Positions 1 through 8,665 are shown, counted from the first letter of the stretch. The stretch is DNA of 64,000 nt from Melioribacter sp051488665 (GCF_051488665.1 NZ_JBPSEG010000002.1:310001-374000), one strand, 5' to 3'. Notes: generated by a model from the sequence alone, not told the origin. Numbers and translations are program-made.

Positions 1-186
1 CCCCAGAACGTCCACTTTGTCGATACCGAGCACATCGGCAATTTCAGCCATAACTTCGTTAGTAATATAACCGTTTTGCTCCTGCGCAATATAGATTGCC
101 GGCATTACGGCAGCTAACGACTCCGGATACTTTTTACGAGCTTCTTCTATTCGCTTGAGATTTTCTTCTGTAAATTTAAAACTCAT
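1..186 (-). CDS. nuoE: NADH-quinone oxidoreductase subunit E (24 kDa), N-terminal part
   Basis: The first 62 codons of a gene that runs off the left edge. The ATG at 186-184 opens a protein beginning MSFKFTEENLKRIEEARKKY, followed by a stretch ending in YITNEVMAEIADVLGI. This is the helical N-terminal region typical of the thioredoxin-fold 24-kDa subunit, which carries a [2Fe-2S] cluster on the peripheral arm of complex I. The cluster-binding cysteines lie outside the window and cannot be checked. It follows nuoD by 31 nt in the usual order A-B-C-D-E, which supports the call. Confidence 0.85.
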   Translation of the reverse strand, partial: MSFKFTEENLKRIEEARKKYPESLAAVMPAIYIAQEQNGYITNEVMAEIADVLGIDKVDVLG

Positions 187-217
187 ATTCAATTATTCCC
201 GACAGCTATTTAAATAA

Positions 218-1468
218 TTATTTATCGGCTTCGCCCATAACGGGGTCGAGACTTCCGATTATTGCAATAACATCCGATATCATGGCGCCTTTACAAAGTT
301 GCGCTATTGCTTGCAAGTTGCAGAACGAGGGCGAACGAATTTTCAATTTCCATGGATTTCCTTTGCCGTTGCTGACAATATAGAATCCCAATTCTCCTTT
401 CGGATTTTCGGCCGAAAAGAAAACGTCGCCTTCAGGAGGATTAATTCCGTAATTAATTATCATAAAGTCGTGTATCAACTCTTCCATCTTCGTGTAAATT
501 TCGGTCTTGTGAGGCAGTACGTGCTTCGGATCGTTTGCCATAACTTCACCCGATGGCATTTTATCGAGAATTTGATAAAGAATTTTGACGCTTTCCCGAA
601 CCTCGTCGCCTCTCAGGAAATAACGCGCAAGACAATCGCCTTCGGTATAGACAGGTATATTAAAATCCATTTCATCATAAAACAAATAGGGCTTTGCTCT
701 GCGAACATCGTATGCCACTCCGGAAGCTCTCAGATTGGGACCGGTAACTCCCAATTCGATTGCGTCCTCTTTGGTAAGAACTCCGATGCCTTCAAGTCGG
801 TCTATGAAAATTCTGTTTGCGAGCAAAAGTTTATCCATTTCTTCCAAAGCCGGATGGAACTGGTCGAGGAAATCGCGCACCATTTTCAGAGTTTCGTCGT
901 CCGCGTCGGATGCGACTCCGCCTATTCTGGTATAACTCGTTGTAAATCGCGCTCCGGCAAGCCGGTCGAAAATATTTTGAATTTTTTCGCGTTCCCGGAA
1001 TGTCCACATCACCATAGTAACGGCGCCCACATCCATAGCGTATGTGCCGATGGCGACCATATGAGCCGCAATACGCGATAACTCCGCTACCATCATACGG
1101 ATATATTGAGCGCGTTTCGGCGCTTCGATTCCCAATAACTTTTCAACAGCCAGAACATAAGCGACGTTATTGCACATTGTAGCCGTATAGTCGAGGCGGT
1201 CGGTATGAGGAATAAATTCGATATAACTCATCTCTTCTGCCATCTTTTCGTAACCGCGATGCAGATAGCCGAGTTCCGGCACGCAGTTAACCACTGTTTC
1301 GCCGTCGATGCGCAGTAATAGTCTGAGCACTCCGTGAGTAGCCGGGTGCTGAGGACCCATATTGATAACCATCTCGTTTTCGAGAGCGTCTTCGATGGTT
1401 ATGTTTGAATCTTCCAATAATTTTTTGTAAATCTTTTCGTCGGTATAAACTTTTTTATTATTCGTCAT
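218..1468 (-). CDS. nuoD: NADH-quinone oxidoreductase subunit D (49 kDa)
   Basis: 416 residues, full length for the family. The 49-kDa signature GPQHPATHG is at residues 38-46, and the C-terminal end matches the hydrogenase-like fold that helps form the quinone pocket of complex I. Later conserved blocks such as ELSRIAAHM and the GDCLARYFLR region are intact. The gene starts 2 nt after the nuoC stop, so it is almost certainly cotranscribed and probably translationally coupled. It is separate from nuoC here, not fused as in some enterobacteria. It belongs to the membrane-attached arm of respiratory complex I. Confidence 0.97.
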   Translation of the reverse strand: MTNNKKVYTDEKIYKKLLEDSNITIEDALENEMVINMGPQHPATHGVLRLLLRIDGETVVNCVPELGYLHRGYEKMAEEMSYIEFIPHTDRLDYTATMCNNVAYVLAVEKLLGIEAPKRAQYIRMMVAELSRIAAHMVAIGTYAMDVGAVTMVMWTFREREKIQNIFDRLAGARFTTSYTRIGGVASDADDETLKMVRDFLDQFHPALEEMDKLLLANRIFIDRLEGIGVLTKEDAIELGVTGPNLRASGVAYDVRRAKPYLFYDEMDFNIPVYTEGDCLARYFLRGDEVRESVKILYQILDKMPSGEVMANDPKHVLPHKTEIYTKMEELIHDFMIINYGINPPEGDVFFSAENPKGELGFYIVSNGKGNPWKLKIRSPSFCNLQAIAQLCKGAMISDVIAIIGSLDPVMGEADK

Positions 1469-1470
1469 AG

Positions 1471-1962
1471 TTATTCCGGTTTTTCTGGCAGTGGTAATGA
1501 GCCCGGTATTCCTAAGACAGGAAATTCTTTACGAAGAGGATGATATTCGAATCCTTCGGGCATATACATTCTTCTCAAATCGGGATGATTCCGGAAACTA
1601 ATGCCGTACATATCGTAAGTTTCGCGTTCGTACCAGTTTGCGCTTCGCCAAACAGAAGTAACTGAATCGATCGCAGGCGGTTCTTCAGAAATGTTGGCTT
1701 TGATTCTGAGATTAAAATTATTTTTAAACGAATAGATATGATAAACGACGGTAAATCGATTTTTGCGAGTAGCCCAATCGATTGCCGTAACGTCCTTGCA
1801 CATTACGAATTGAAGCTCTTCGTCGTTTTTAAGAAAGCCGGCAATCTCAACTATTTTGTTCGGGTCAACGGATATTGAAACGTCGCCTCTGAATTCAGCA
1901 ATTTCAAAAACCGATTCTCCAAATTTCGCTTTGATTTTTTCAGTAATATTTTTTTGATCCAT
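1471..1962 (-). CDS. nuoC: NADH-quinone oxidoreductase subunit C (30 kDa)
   Basis: 163 residues from the ATG at 1962 (protein begins MDQKNITEKI). The frame stays open further upstream, but the longer start would lie inside nuoB and add 40 residues with no family character. The 30-kDa signature is visible as ERETYDMYGISFRNHPDLRR near the C-terminal third. The subunit is part of the connecting fragment of complex I, between the NADH module and the membrane. nuoB ends 5 nt upstream and nuoD starts 2 nt downstream, which fits a single translational unit. Confidence 0.95.
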   Translation of the reverse strand: MDQKNITEKIKAKFGESVFEIAEFRGDVSISVDPNKIVEIAGFLKNDEELQFVMCKDVTAIDWATRKNRFTVVYHIYSFKNNFNLRIKANISEEPPAIDSVTSVWRSANWYERETYDMYGISFRNHPDLRRMYMPEGFEYHPLRKEFPVLGIPGSLPLPEKPE

Positions 1963-1967
1963 ATTAT

Positions 1968-2477
1968 CTATTTCTGCAGTTCTAATAATGGTTTGTCCTG
2001 AAAATCCCGCGCGCGGGTTTTGGCAATTTTCTGTTGAATAGTCATAACCGCATTTATCAGGTTTTCCGGTCTCGGCGGGCATCCCGCAGTATAAACATCG
2101 ACGGGAAGAAACTGGTCGATACCCTGAACGACGTTATAAGAACGATACATCCCGCCTGAAGAAGTGCAGGCTCCCATTGCAATAACCCACTTGGGTTCGG
2201 GCATCTGGTCGTAAATTCTTCTGACCACCTGAGCCATTTTATACGTAACCGTGCCGGCGACAATCATCAGGTCGCATTGACGCGGCGTGAATCTCATAAC
2301 TTCGGAACCGAATCGCGCAAGGTCGTATTTAGGGTCCGCCGAAGCAATCATTTCGATAGCGCAGCACGAAATACCCATCGGCATCGGCCAGACGGAACTT
2401 TTACGAGCCCACGCTATAACTGCGTCGATCGTTGTCGTAATAAAACCATCCTGCGTCAGCTTGGCTTCTAATCCCAT
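1968..2477 (-). CDS. nuoB: NADH-quinone oxidoreductase subunit B (PSST, cluster N2)
   Basis: 169 residues from the ATG at 2477, preceded by a good Shine-Dalgarno sequence (AAGGAGG). An upstream start would add 41 residues that translate nuoA in another frame. The cysteines that bind the N2 [4Fe-4S] cluster are all visible: Cys38-Cys39 (GISCCAIE), Cys104 (MGACTSSGG) and Cys133 (GCPPRPE). This subunit passes electrons to quinone together with NuoD. The start lies inside the 3' end of nuoA (10 nt overlap), so translation is probably coupled. Confidence 0.96.
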   Translation of the reverse strand: MGLEAKLTQDGFITTTIDAVIAWARKSSVWPMPMGISCCAIEMIASADPKYDLARFGSEVMRFTPRQCDLMIVAGTVTYKMAQVVRRIYDQMPEPKWVIAMGACTSSGGMYRSYNVVQGIDQFLPVDVYTAGCPPRPENLINAVMTIQQKIAKTRARDFQDKPLLELQK

Positions 2478-2836
2478 TTCAATCCTCCTTTCATAAGGAT
2501 GTACAAATACCCGAGCTCGAGTACAACCAAAAAGATAAACATCGGCATAAAAGCGAATAATCCGTGCGAATGGAACATATTTCTGAATTCGACAGCCCAC
2601 GGATAAACATAAATAACTTCGATATCAAAAATTATAAACAGCATTGCGACAAGATAATATTTTACAGAAATTCGCTCGTGGGTGCTGCCTACCGGGTCTT
2701 TACCGCTTTCATACGAAAGATTTTTTACTTTGTTGGGTCTGTAAGGTCCGAATAACCGTGAAGAAAAGACTATTGCCAGACTTACGATTACGGAAAATGC
2801 AAGCACCAGAAAAATTGGGAGATAGTCTAATAACAT
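2468..2836 (-). CDS. nuoA: NADH-quinone oxidoreductase subunit A
   Basis: 122 residues with three hydrophobic segments (about 2-28, 62-82 and 90-115) and the conserved acidic stretch FDIEVIYVYPWA in the second segment. This matches the small membrane subunit ND3/NuoA at the quinone site of complex I. The ATG at 2836 gives the usual N-terminus (MLLDYLPIF). The frame is open for 22 more codons, but those residues are polar and not family-like. No strong ribosome binding site is seen, so the exact start is less certain. It is the first gene of the nuo operon. Confidence 0.92.
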   Translation of the reverse strand: MLLDYLPIFLVLAFSVIVSLAIVFSSRLFGPYRPNKVKNLSYESGKDPVGSTHERISVKYYLVAMLFIIFDIEVIYVYPWAVEFRNMFHSHGLFAFMPMFIFLVVLELGYLYILMKGGLKWD

Positions 2837-2860
2837 GAGTAAATCTATTTTTTTTATTCG

Positions 2861-2893
2861 GTAAAATAAGCTAAAAGAGGGTATAAAGTCAAA
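2861..2893 (-). promoter_or_regulatory. possible promoter of the nuo operon
   Basis: On the minus strand TTTG (2893-2890) is followed after 21 nt by TATTTTAC (2868-2861). This matches 6 of 8 positions of the Bacteroidota -7 element TAnnTTTG at the expected spacing. It lies between the terminator of the lysine operon and nuoA, where a promoter is needed. AT-rich sequence makes chance matches likely. Confidence 0.35.
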
Positions 2894-2902
2894 GTATCTC
2901 AA

Positions 2903-2958
2903 TTAAAAAGGGAAGGCTTTCTCACCCGGAAGTTTTTTGTATATGGTGAGAAAGCCTT
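2903..2958 (-). terminator. terminator of the lysine (LysW) operon
   Basis: Perfect 14-bp stem: the arm at 2913-2926 (AAGGCTTTCTCACC) pairs with 2945-2958, with an 18-nt loop. On the minus strand it is followed by CCCTTTTTAATT, a T-tract. It starts 4 nt after the lysJ stop, so it ends the lysW-lysJ transcript before nuoA. Confidence 0.85.
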
Positions 2959-2962
2959 TCGG

Positions 2963-4117
2963 TTACGCCAATACCGCGGCAATTTTATCGGCGGCTGCGT
3001 CGAGATCGGAATAATCGATCGTAAGGGGAGGAAGCAATCTCAAAACCGTAGCGCCGGCAGGCAGCGTTACGACTCCTTGCGACAGTAATTCGACAATGTA
3101 CGGTTGAACTTTTTCTTTCAGCTCAATGCCAATCATCAAACCGATCTGGCGTATTTCTCTTACTTTGGATAGTTGACGAGCTTCGAGCTTTTCCCTGAAA
3201 TATTTTCCTTTCGCTGCCGATGCTTCCCATAATTTATTTTCCACCATAAAGTCGATAGCTGCAATTCCGGCTGCGCATGCGAGGGGATTTCCGCCGAAAG
3301 TCGAGCCGTGTTTCCCTCTTTCGATCTGAATTTTATCGGAACAGAGCAGGGCTCCCATCGGAAAACCTCCGGCAATTGATTTTGCAAGCGTCATCATATC
3401 GGCTTCGATTCCGTAATGTTCGATTGCAAACATTTTTCCTGTTCTGCAAAAGCCGGTTTGTATTTCGTCGATGATGAGCAAAATATTTTTCTCGTCGCAC
3501 AATTCGCGTACTTTCCGGAAATATTCCTTGTCGCCGATATTAATTCCTCCTTCCCCCTGCACAACTTCGAGAATAATACCCGCGGTGTTTTCATCAGCGG
3601 CTTCCGTCAATTTTTCAAAATTATTATACGGTACAAAAGAAAAGCCGGGCACAAGGGGTTCGAATGCTTCTCTGTATTCCTTCTTAAATGTCGCGCTCAG
3701 CGCTCCCATTGTTCTGCCATGGAATCCTTTCATAGCGGCAATGAAATTTCTCTTTTTGGTGGTAAATCTGGCAAACTTGATTGCGGCTTCAACAGCTTCG
3801 GCGCCGGAATTGGTTAAAAATGCTTTTTTAAGATTTTTAGGCGCAACAGAAAAAAGTTTTTCCAGGAACAGCGCTTTTTTATCGTTATAAAACGTATTTG
3901 CGCAAGTGATTAGAGTATGCGCCTGTTCGGAGATTGCTTGCGCAACCTGTTCGTTGGAATGTCCGATATTTGCGACGCTGATTCCGGAAGACAAATCGAT
4001 ATATTCGTTTCCCTTGTCGTCCCACAATCTGGAATTTTTTCCTTTTACAAAAACCACGTCCCTCATCGGATAAACGTCGATTTCGTATTGTTGCTGCAGA
4101 GTTTTGAAGTCTTTCAT
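2963..4117 (-). CDS. lysJ: [LysW]-aminoadipate-semialdehyde / acetylornithine-type aminotransferase
   Basis: 384-residue class-III PLP aminotransferase of the ArgD/LysJ family. The PLP lysine is Lys246 (LAKSIAGGFPMG), the cofactor-binding Asp217 is in IIDEIQTGF, and the phosphate-contact motif NSGAEAVEAAIK is near 103-114. In the LysW pathway it transaminates LysW-aminoadipate semialdehyde to LysW-gamma-lysine. The call as LysJ instead of ArgD rests on context: it is the last gene of a cluster with lysW, lysX, lysY and lysZ, 9 nt after lysZ, and is followed by a terminator. It may also serve ornithine synthesis, since bifunctional enzymes are known in this family. Confidence 0.88.
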   Translation of the reverse strand: MKDFKTLQQQYEIDVYPMRDVVFVKGKNSRLWDDKGNEYIDLSSGISVANIGHSNEQVAQAISEQAHTLITCANTFYNDKKALFLEKLFSVAPKNLKKAFLTNSGAEAVEAAIKFARFTTKKRNFIAAMKGFHGRTMGALSATFKKEYREAFEPLVPGFSFVPYNNFEKLTEAADENTAGIILEVVQGEGGINIGDKEYFRKVRELCDEKNILLIIDEIQTGFCRTGKMFAIEHYGIEADMMTLAKSIAGGFPMGALLCSDKIQIERGKHGSTFGGNPLACAAGIAAIDFMVENKLWEASAAKGKYFREKLEARQLSKVREIRQIGLMIGIELKEKVQPYIVELLSQGVVTLPAGATVLRLLPPLTIDYSDLDAAADKIAAVLA

Positions 4118-4126
4118 AACACACCT

Positions 4127-4918
4127 TTATGAAATTGTTGTTCCTTTTCCGTTAAGAGCGTCGTCCACAGGATGTTCGGTTCTGCCGTCTGATATTATAA
4201 CGGTAGTAGGCGAGCCTTCGAACAATTTTCTAAGAGCAAGTATTTTTCTCTTCATCCTGCCTTCAACTTTTTGTTCCATCGCTTCAAGTTCATAGCGGGA
4301 AATATTTTTAACCAAGGATTCCGGGTCGTTTTTGTCGAGTAAGAATCCCGGTGCTTCAATCAGCGAAATTATTTTATCCGCATTAAATTCTTTCTGAAGG
4401 AGAGCCAGAATATCGTCGTTCTCGGAATTAACGGCGAAATTATTTTCGTCAATCAAAGGCACCGACAAAACCGGCGTATAACCGTTTTCAAGGAGCAGAT
4501 CGAGCAAATGTTTGTTGATCGATTTCGGCTTGCCCGAAAAATCTCTTAGCAAAAGCGTTTTGCCGTTTTCCCGCACACGAATGCCGCTGTTGCGTTTGGC
4601 TTCCATAACTTTTCCGTCCAGCCCGCTTAAACCGACGGCGTTTATTCCGTTCTGATGGCACAATTCGACTATTCTTTTATTTCTGAGTCCGGCGTATGTC
4701 ATCATCATCAAATCGATTGTTTCCTCGTCGCTGAAGACGGAATCGTAGCCGGAAACAGAAGTAACAACGCGTTTGTTGTACCCGAGCTTTTTGCCTATGT
4801 TATCGCGCAACGCATTTGCCCCGTGCAGTAAAATAAATTTGTCGTCAATTTTGGCGAGGTCTTCTATAATTCCTTTTATATTGATATCCGCCCCGCCGCC
4901 GATTTTAATCAAAAGCAT
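4127..4918 (-). CDS. lysZ: [LysW]-aminoadipate kinase (amino acid kinase family)
   Basis: 263 residues of the acetylglutamate kinase fold. The N-terminus carries the phosphate loop KIGGGADI (residues 5-12), followed by LHGANALRDNIG, and the C-terminal part has the nucleotide-site stretch VEGRMKRKILAL. The acetylglutamate kinase family normally shows GGxxx plus a HGGG-type motif; here the latter is HGAN, as in LysZ-type enzymes. It phosphorylates the side-chain carboxylate of aminoadipate while the amino group is held on LysW. The start overlaps the preceding hydrolase gene by 10 nt, which suggests coupling. Confidence 0.9.
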   Translation of the reverse strand: MLLIKIGGGADINIKGIIEDLAKIDDKFILLHGANALRDNIGKKLGYNKRVVTSVSGYDSVFSDEETIDLMMMTYAGLRNKRIVELCHQNGINAVGLSGLDGKVMEAKRNSGIRVRENGKTLLLRDFSGKPKSINKHLLDLLLENGYTPVLSVPLIDENNFAVNSENDDILALLQKEFNADKIISLIEAPGFLLDKNDPESLVKNISRYELEAMEQKVEGRMKRKILALRKLFEGSPTTVIISDGRTEHPVDDALNGKGTTIS

Positions 4919-5553
4919 TTGAACTCCGTTATTGATTCGTTTTCAATTTTTTGCCAGCCGGATTCACCCGGGAAAGGATCCGAACAAACGAGAACGAGAT
5001 CGTCCTCAATCTTTTTGTGCATTGTAAAATAATCGGGGTCTTCGCCGAACTTAGAATAAACATAAGCGAAGTCGTTATCGGCTAAAATGATATTCATAGC
5101 TCTTATATAAGCGCTTTTCTTTTCGATTATCGAAGCTCCTTTCAGGATTGCGTCTTTAATCGATCCCTTGTCGAACCTTTTAATGTAATTAAAAATTTTT
5201 TCGGCGCCTATTCTTCCTCCTTCTTTTATTCTTACGCCTCGCAATTCTCCGTTAAAAATAAAAACATACTTATCGTCGTAAAAAGGCATATTGTTTCCAA
5301 CAACTATACCTTCATCCCTGAAAGCGCTGCGGGCGTGCGCAATAATTCTGTTCGTAAATCCGAATTGCGAAAGGTCGTCTTCCCAGATCGGTTTAATATT
5401 CTTATAAATTTTACGTTCGCCGTCGATCCAATACGCCATACCCCATCCGTGCCCCTGAAATTCCTTACTGTTTTTGGAAATAAGGGCAAATTTTTCGAGG
5501 TATTCTCTGGCATTAATTTTTTCTTTCGAATTAAGATAGAATAAACGGCACAT
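4909..5553 (-). CDS. class-II glutamine amidotransferase-like (EgtC/YafJ type) Ntn hydrolase in the LysW cluster
   Basis: 214 residues beginning MCR, so removal of Met1 exposes Cys2, the nucleophile of class-II amidotransferases and EgtC-type gamma-glutamyl amide hydrolases. Other family landmarks are GHGWG (34-38), HARSA (73-77, with the carboxylate-binding Arg), NNMPF (87-91) and NGEL (101-104). The residue before NGEL is Phe where His is usual. There is no second synthase domain. It sits between lysY (11 nt) and lysZ (10 nt overlap). LysW-gamma-lysine is joined through a gamma-glutamyl amide, the kind of bond these enzymes cut. Because LysK is missing here, a role in releasing lysine is an attractive but unproven inference. 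It could also be an unrelated amidase. Confidence 0.75.
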   Translation of the reverse strand: MCRLFYLNSKEKINAREYLEKFALISKNSKEFQGHGWGMAYWIDGERKIYKNIKPIWEDDLSQFGFTNRIIAHARSAFRDEGIVVGNNMPFYDDKYVFIFNGELRGVRIKEGGRIGAEKIFNYIKRFDKGSIKDAILKGASIIEKKSAYIRAMNIILADNDFAYVYSKFGEDPDYFTMHKKIEDDLVLVCSDPFPGESGWQKIENESITEFKCF

Positions 5554-5564
5554 ATCCGGTCCGG

Positions 5565-6611
5565 TTAAATTGGATGAAGACCCGGGAATTCGAGCCCGGT
5601 TTTTTCATCGAATCCGTTCATAATATTGAACGCCTGCAGAGCCTGTCCGGCGGCGCCTTTCATCAGATTATCGATTGCGCTTATTACGACCAGTCTGTTC
5701 GACAATTCATCCTTCTTAAAACCGATGTCGCAATAATTCGTTCCTGCCAATAACTTCGGTTCGGGGAATCTGTAAATTCCTTCGTTTTCCTTGACGATTC
5801 TGATAAACGGTTCTTCAGAATAATATTTGCGATAAATTTTCCAGATGTCTTTTTCTTCAAGATTTTCTTTCAGGAAGAGATGGCAAGTGGCAAGCAAACC
5901 TCTTACAAGGTCGATTGCCGTCGCAGAAAAATGGACGTTAATATTTTTTCCGAAACTCAGTTCCTGAATTATCTCTGCAGTATGTCGATGCCGCGTCGGC
6001 ATATAAGAGCGAACAACATTGCTGCGCTCGGGATGATGAGAACCTTCATTTGCTTTATTGCCGCCTTCGCTCGAACCGACTTTCACTTCGATAACGGTTT
6101 TGTCTTCTTCGACCAAACCTTCTTTATAAAGCGGATACAAACCGAGAATGGAAGCCGTGGCATTGCATCCTGCGCTCGAAATATAATTTGCCTTTTTCAT
6201 TTCTTCGCGATGAAGCTCGGGAATTCCGTAAACAAACTTATCCAGCAGGTCGGGACGAGCGTGGTCGTGTCCGTACCACTTTTTATATTCCTCGCTGTTT
6301 TTCAGTCTGAAATCCGCGCTCAAGTCGATTATTTTCGGAGCGAGTTTCATAAAGTCGTCAATTTTATTCTGCGAGCTCTTATGAGGCAGGCAAAGGAATA
6401 ATACGTCGCATTCTTCAAGCTCGGTAACCGAGCAGAATTTCAACTGTGTGGCTTTGCGCAAATTAGGATGAACTTTGTAGACAAATTTCCCGGTATACGA
6501 TTCCGAAGTGACCTGCTTAACTTCAGCATTCGGATGGAACAGCAATAATCTCAACAATTCGCCGCCCGTATATCCGGAAGCTCCGACAATAGAAACTTTC
6601 AATTTTTCCAT
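5565..6611 (-). CDS. lysY: [LysW]-aminoadipyl-phosphate reductase (ArgC/LysY family)
   Basis: 348-residue NADPH-dependent semialdehyde dehydrogenase. The N-terminal dinucleotide loop is GASGYTGGELLR (10-21) and the catalytic cysteine is Cys149 in SSAGCNATAS. It reduces the LysW-bound aminoadipyl phosphate made by LysZ to the semialdehyde used by LysJ. The length matches ArgC/LysY enzymes. Its ATG shares one base with the lysX stop (TAATG), so the two are translationally coupled. Sequence alone does not separate LysY from ArgC; the lysW context decides the call. Confidence 0.9.
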   Translation of the reverse strand: MEKLKVSIVGASGYTGGELLRLLLFHPNAEVKQVTSESYTGKFVYKVHPNLRKATQLKFCSVTELEECDVLFLCLPHKSSQNKIDDFMKLAPKIIDLSADFRLKNSEEYKKWYGHDHARPDLLDKFVYGIPELHREEMKKANYISSAGCNATASILGLYPLYKEGLVEEDKTVIEVKVGSSEGGNKANEGSHHPERSNVVRSYMPTRHRHTAEIIQELSFGKNINVHFSATAIDLVRGLLATCHLFLKENLEEKDIWKIYRKYYSEEPFIRIVKENEGIYRFPEPKLLAGTNYCDIGFKKDELSNRLVVISAIDNLMKGAAGQALQAFNIMNGFDEKTGLEFPGLHPI

Positions 6612-7456
6612 TATTCTCCTCCGGCGACTTTTAATACATATTCGACCATTTTAGCTGGTATATTTACGCCCGTCGTATCGATGCTGTTTTTGTACTCCAT
6701 TGTATAATTCACTTCGTTCACCATATATCCATCATCGGTTTCGAAAATATCGATAGCTACTATTCCGCCGCCTACGGCTTTAGCGGCGTTTAATGAAATT
6801 TCTGCAATTTCATTTGTTACGGGACAATTCGTGGCTTTACCGCCGCGAGCTGTATTTGTAATCCAGTGAGGCGACGTTCTGTAAATTGCCGCGATGCATT
6901 CGTCGCCGACGACAAAACTGCGAATGTCTCTTCCTTTTTTCTCAACGTATTTTTGAATATAGAAAATCGAATGATGATAAGAGCCCAAAATTGTTTTGTG
7001 TTCCAGAATAGCTTCGGCGGCGTCCCTGTCGTTAACTTTTGAAAGCAATCTTCCCCATGAACCGACGGCGGGTTTGAGAACAACAGGATATCCCATTTCT
7101 TCAATCGCTTCAAGAGCCGATTCTTCGGTAAATGCAATTCGTACTTCGGGTTGAGGAACGTTGTGTTCAGCCAGTGCTACTGAAGTCAAAAGTTTATCGC
7201 CGCAAATAGTAGCCGTTTTATAAGAATTTACGCATTTTACGCCGGCAGCTTCGAACAGTCGCAAACCGTGCAAAGCTCTCGAGTGATTTATGCACCTTTC
7301 TACGATTACATCCACATCAAATTTGTCTTTGCCGATATTAAACTTGACCTTTCTGTCGTCAATCATAACAAGTTCGACGCCTTTAACTTTATTAAATTCG
7401 TCTATTAAAAATTTTTCATCTTTTCTTAATAATGAATGAAGTAACCCGACTTTCAT
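6611..7456 (-). CDS. lysX: alpha-aminoadipate-LysW ligase (ATP-grasp)
   Basis: 281-residue ATP-grasp ligase of the RimK/LysX family. Visible landmarks are the ATP-binding stretch PVVLKPAVGSWGRLLSKV, the ITNTARGG loop found in LysX/ArgX enzymes, and the metal-binding end VNEVNYTMEYKN. It joins the amino group of aminoadipate (or glutamate) to the gamma-carboxylate of the C-terminal Glu of LysW. This first carrier-loading step defines the pathway. The substrate cannot be fixed from sequence alone. The neighbouring homocitrate synthase argues for aminoadipate, with glutamate possible as a second substrate. Confidence 0.92.
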   Translation of the reverse strand: MKVGLLHSLLRKDEKFLIDEFNKVKGVELVMIDDRKVKFNIGKDKFDVDVIVERCINHSRALHGLRLFEAAGVKCVNSYKTATICGDKLLTSVALAEHNVPQPEVRIAFTEESALEAIEEMGYPVVLKPAVGSWGRLLSKVNDRDAAEAILEHKTILGSYHHSIFYIQKYVEKKGRDIRSFVVGDECIAAIYRTSPHWITNTARGGKATNCPVTNEIAEISLNAAKAVGGGIVAIDIFETDDGYMVNEVNYTMEYKNSIDTTGVNIPAKMVEYVLKVAGGE

Positions 7457-7504
7457 TTTAGTAATCTCCTCTTATTGTAATTTATTTAGAAGAGCTATAA
7501 AACA

Positions 7505-8665
7505 TCAAATATGTTTATAGGTCTGATGATGTTTTACAGCGTCGACGATATGTTTAAGTTCGGAAAGGTCAACTGTTCTGCCGCGTTGTCCTACGGCTTT
7601 AACTTCTTTTAGAATATCGTTCTGCATTTCTTCGTCAAGCTCATTTTCGCCGATGAGACCGAGAGCATATCTGAGAGATGCAATACCGGACATATGGTCG
7701 AGAGCAAAGGCTCGCTGACGTCCTAAAATTTCGGGCGTAAGACTTTCGTAGTGCATCGGATTTATCGAAGCCGCGTGAGTGTGAACGCCTGCGCAATGCG
7801 TAAATGCATTTTTGCCAGTCATAGGGAAATTATGGGGAATCGGGACTCCGGAATGTTTACTGACCAGATCATACAATTCAGGCAATTTATTCAAGTTCCA
7901 TCTGTTTTCTCCGAAATCAACCGTAAGGACGACGAGCAGTTGCGCGAGGTCGGTTATACCGGCGCGTTCTCCTAATCCGAGAGTAGCCGCGTCGATTATA
8001 TCGGCGCCAGCCCTGTAAGCGTCGAGCGAATTTGCCAATGCCAGTCCCCTGTCGTTATGGCAATGGACTGCGACTTTGGGATTCAAATTCCTTTTGGCGA
8101 ACTCATCTTTCAAACGCGATATATAATCGTACATACTCCTTTTAGTTCCGGGCACCATATAACCGGTTGTATCGGCAACGCTTATAATATCCGCTCCGGC
8201 TTCCACTGCTGCGACCGCCGCGGTTACAACGTTTTCAAATTGGGAGCGCACTGTATCTTCGGGAGTATAACGCACAAGTAAATTCGGTTTTTGGGATTTG
8301 GCGTATTTTATTACGTCGGTAATTTGATTAATTGCCGTATTAAGATCTTTTTTGAATACTGTATTAAGACGCTCGTCCGATACGCAATAAAAAATGCCGA
8401 TAAATTTAACGCCGCATTCGAGAGCCAGATCGACATCGGCTTTTAGAGATCTCGAATGCGCCCCGACGATCGCCTTGTAATCTTTTTGAGCAATCGATTT
8501 AACGGCTGCGTGTATTTCGGGAGTGACCATCGGGTGTCCCGCTTCGATTATATCGACGCCCACTTCGTCGAGCATGTTTGCTATTGCCAGCTTGATGTGT
8601 TTATCGAAATAAACACCCGGCGTTTGCTCGCCCTCTCTTAATGTGGAATCGAGAACCCAGACCAA
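7505..8665 (-). CDS. homocitrate synthase (NifV/LysS-like)
   Basis: 386-residue DRE-TIM acyltransferase. The start motif DSTLREGEQTPGV (6-18) and the metal-binding HCH (201-203) are present, followed by the glycine-rich GLGERAG motif. It condenses acetyl-CoA with 2-oxoglutarate to homocitrate, the first step of the aminoadipate pathway. The sequence resembles NifV-type homocitrate synthases more than LeuA. The start is TTG at 8665, directly abutting the lysW stop. A GGGGTGAG ribosome binding site lies within the end of lysW, so the two are coupled. No nif genes are in sight, so a lysine role is the simple reading. Confidence 0.88.
   Translation of the reverse strand: MVWVLDSTLREGEQTPGVYFDKHIKLAIANMLDEVGVDIIEAGHPMVTPEIHAAVKSIAQKDYKAIVGAHSRSLKADVDLALECGVKFIGIFYCVSDERLNTVFKKDLNTAINQITDVIKYAKSQKPNLLVRYTPEDTVRSQFENVVTAAVAAVEAGADIISVADTTGYMVPGTKRSMYDYISRLKDEFAKRNLNPKVAVHCHNDRGLALANSLDAYRAGADIIDAATLGLGERAGITDLAQLLVVLTVDFGENRWNLNKLPELYDLVSKHSGVPIPHNFPMTGKNAFTHCAGVHTHAASINPMHYESLTPEILGRQRAFALDHMSGIASLRYALGLIGENELDEEMQNDILKEVKAVGQRGRTVDLSELKHIVDAVKHHQTYKHI

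Noticed and set aside
299..1081. Long plus-strand open frame antisense to nuoD
   Set aside because: It lies opposite a clear complex I gene, has no family features and no ribosome binding site. It follows from the codon bias of nuoD.
7505..8665. Homocitrate synthase as a nitrogen-fixation nifV gene
   Set aside because: No nif genes are in the window, and it is physically coupled to lysW.
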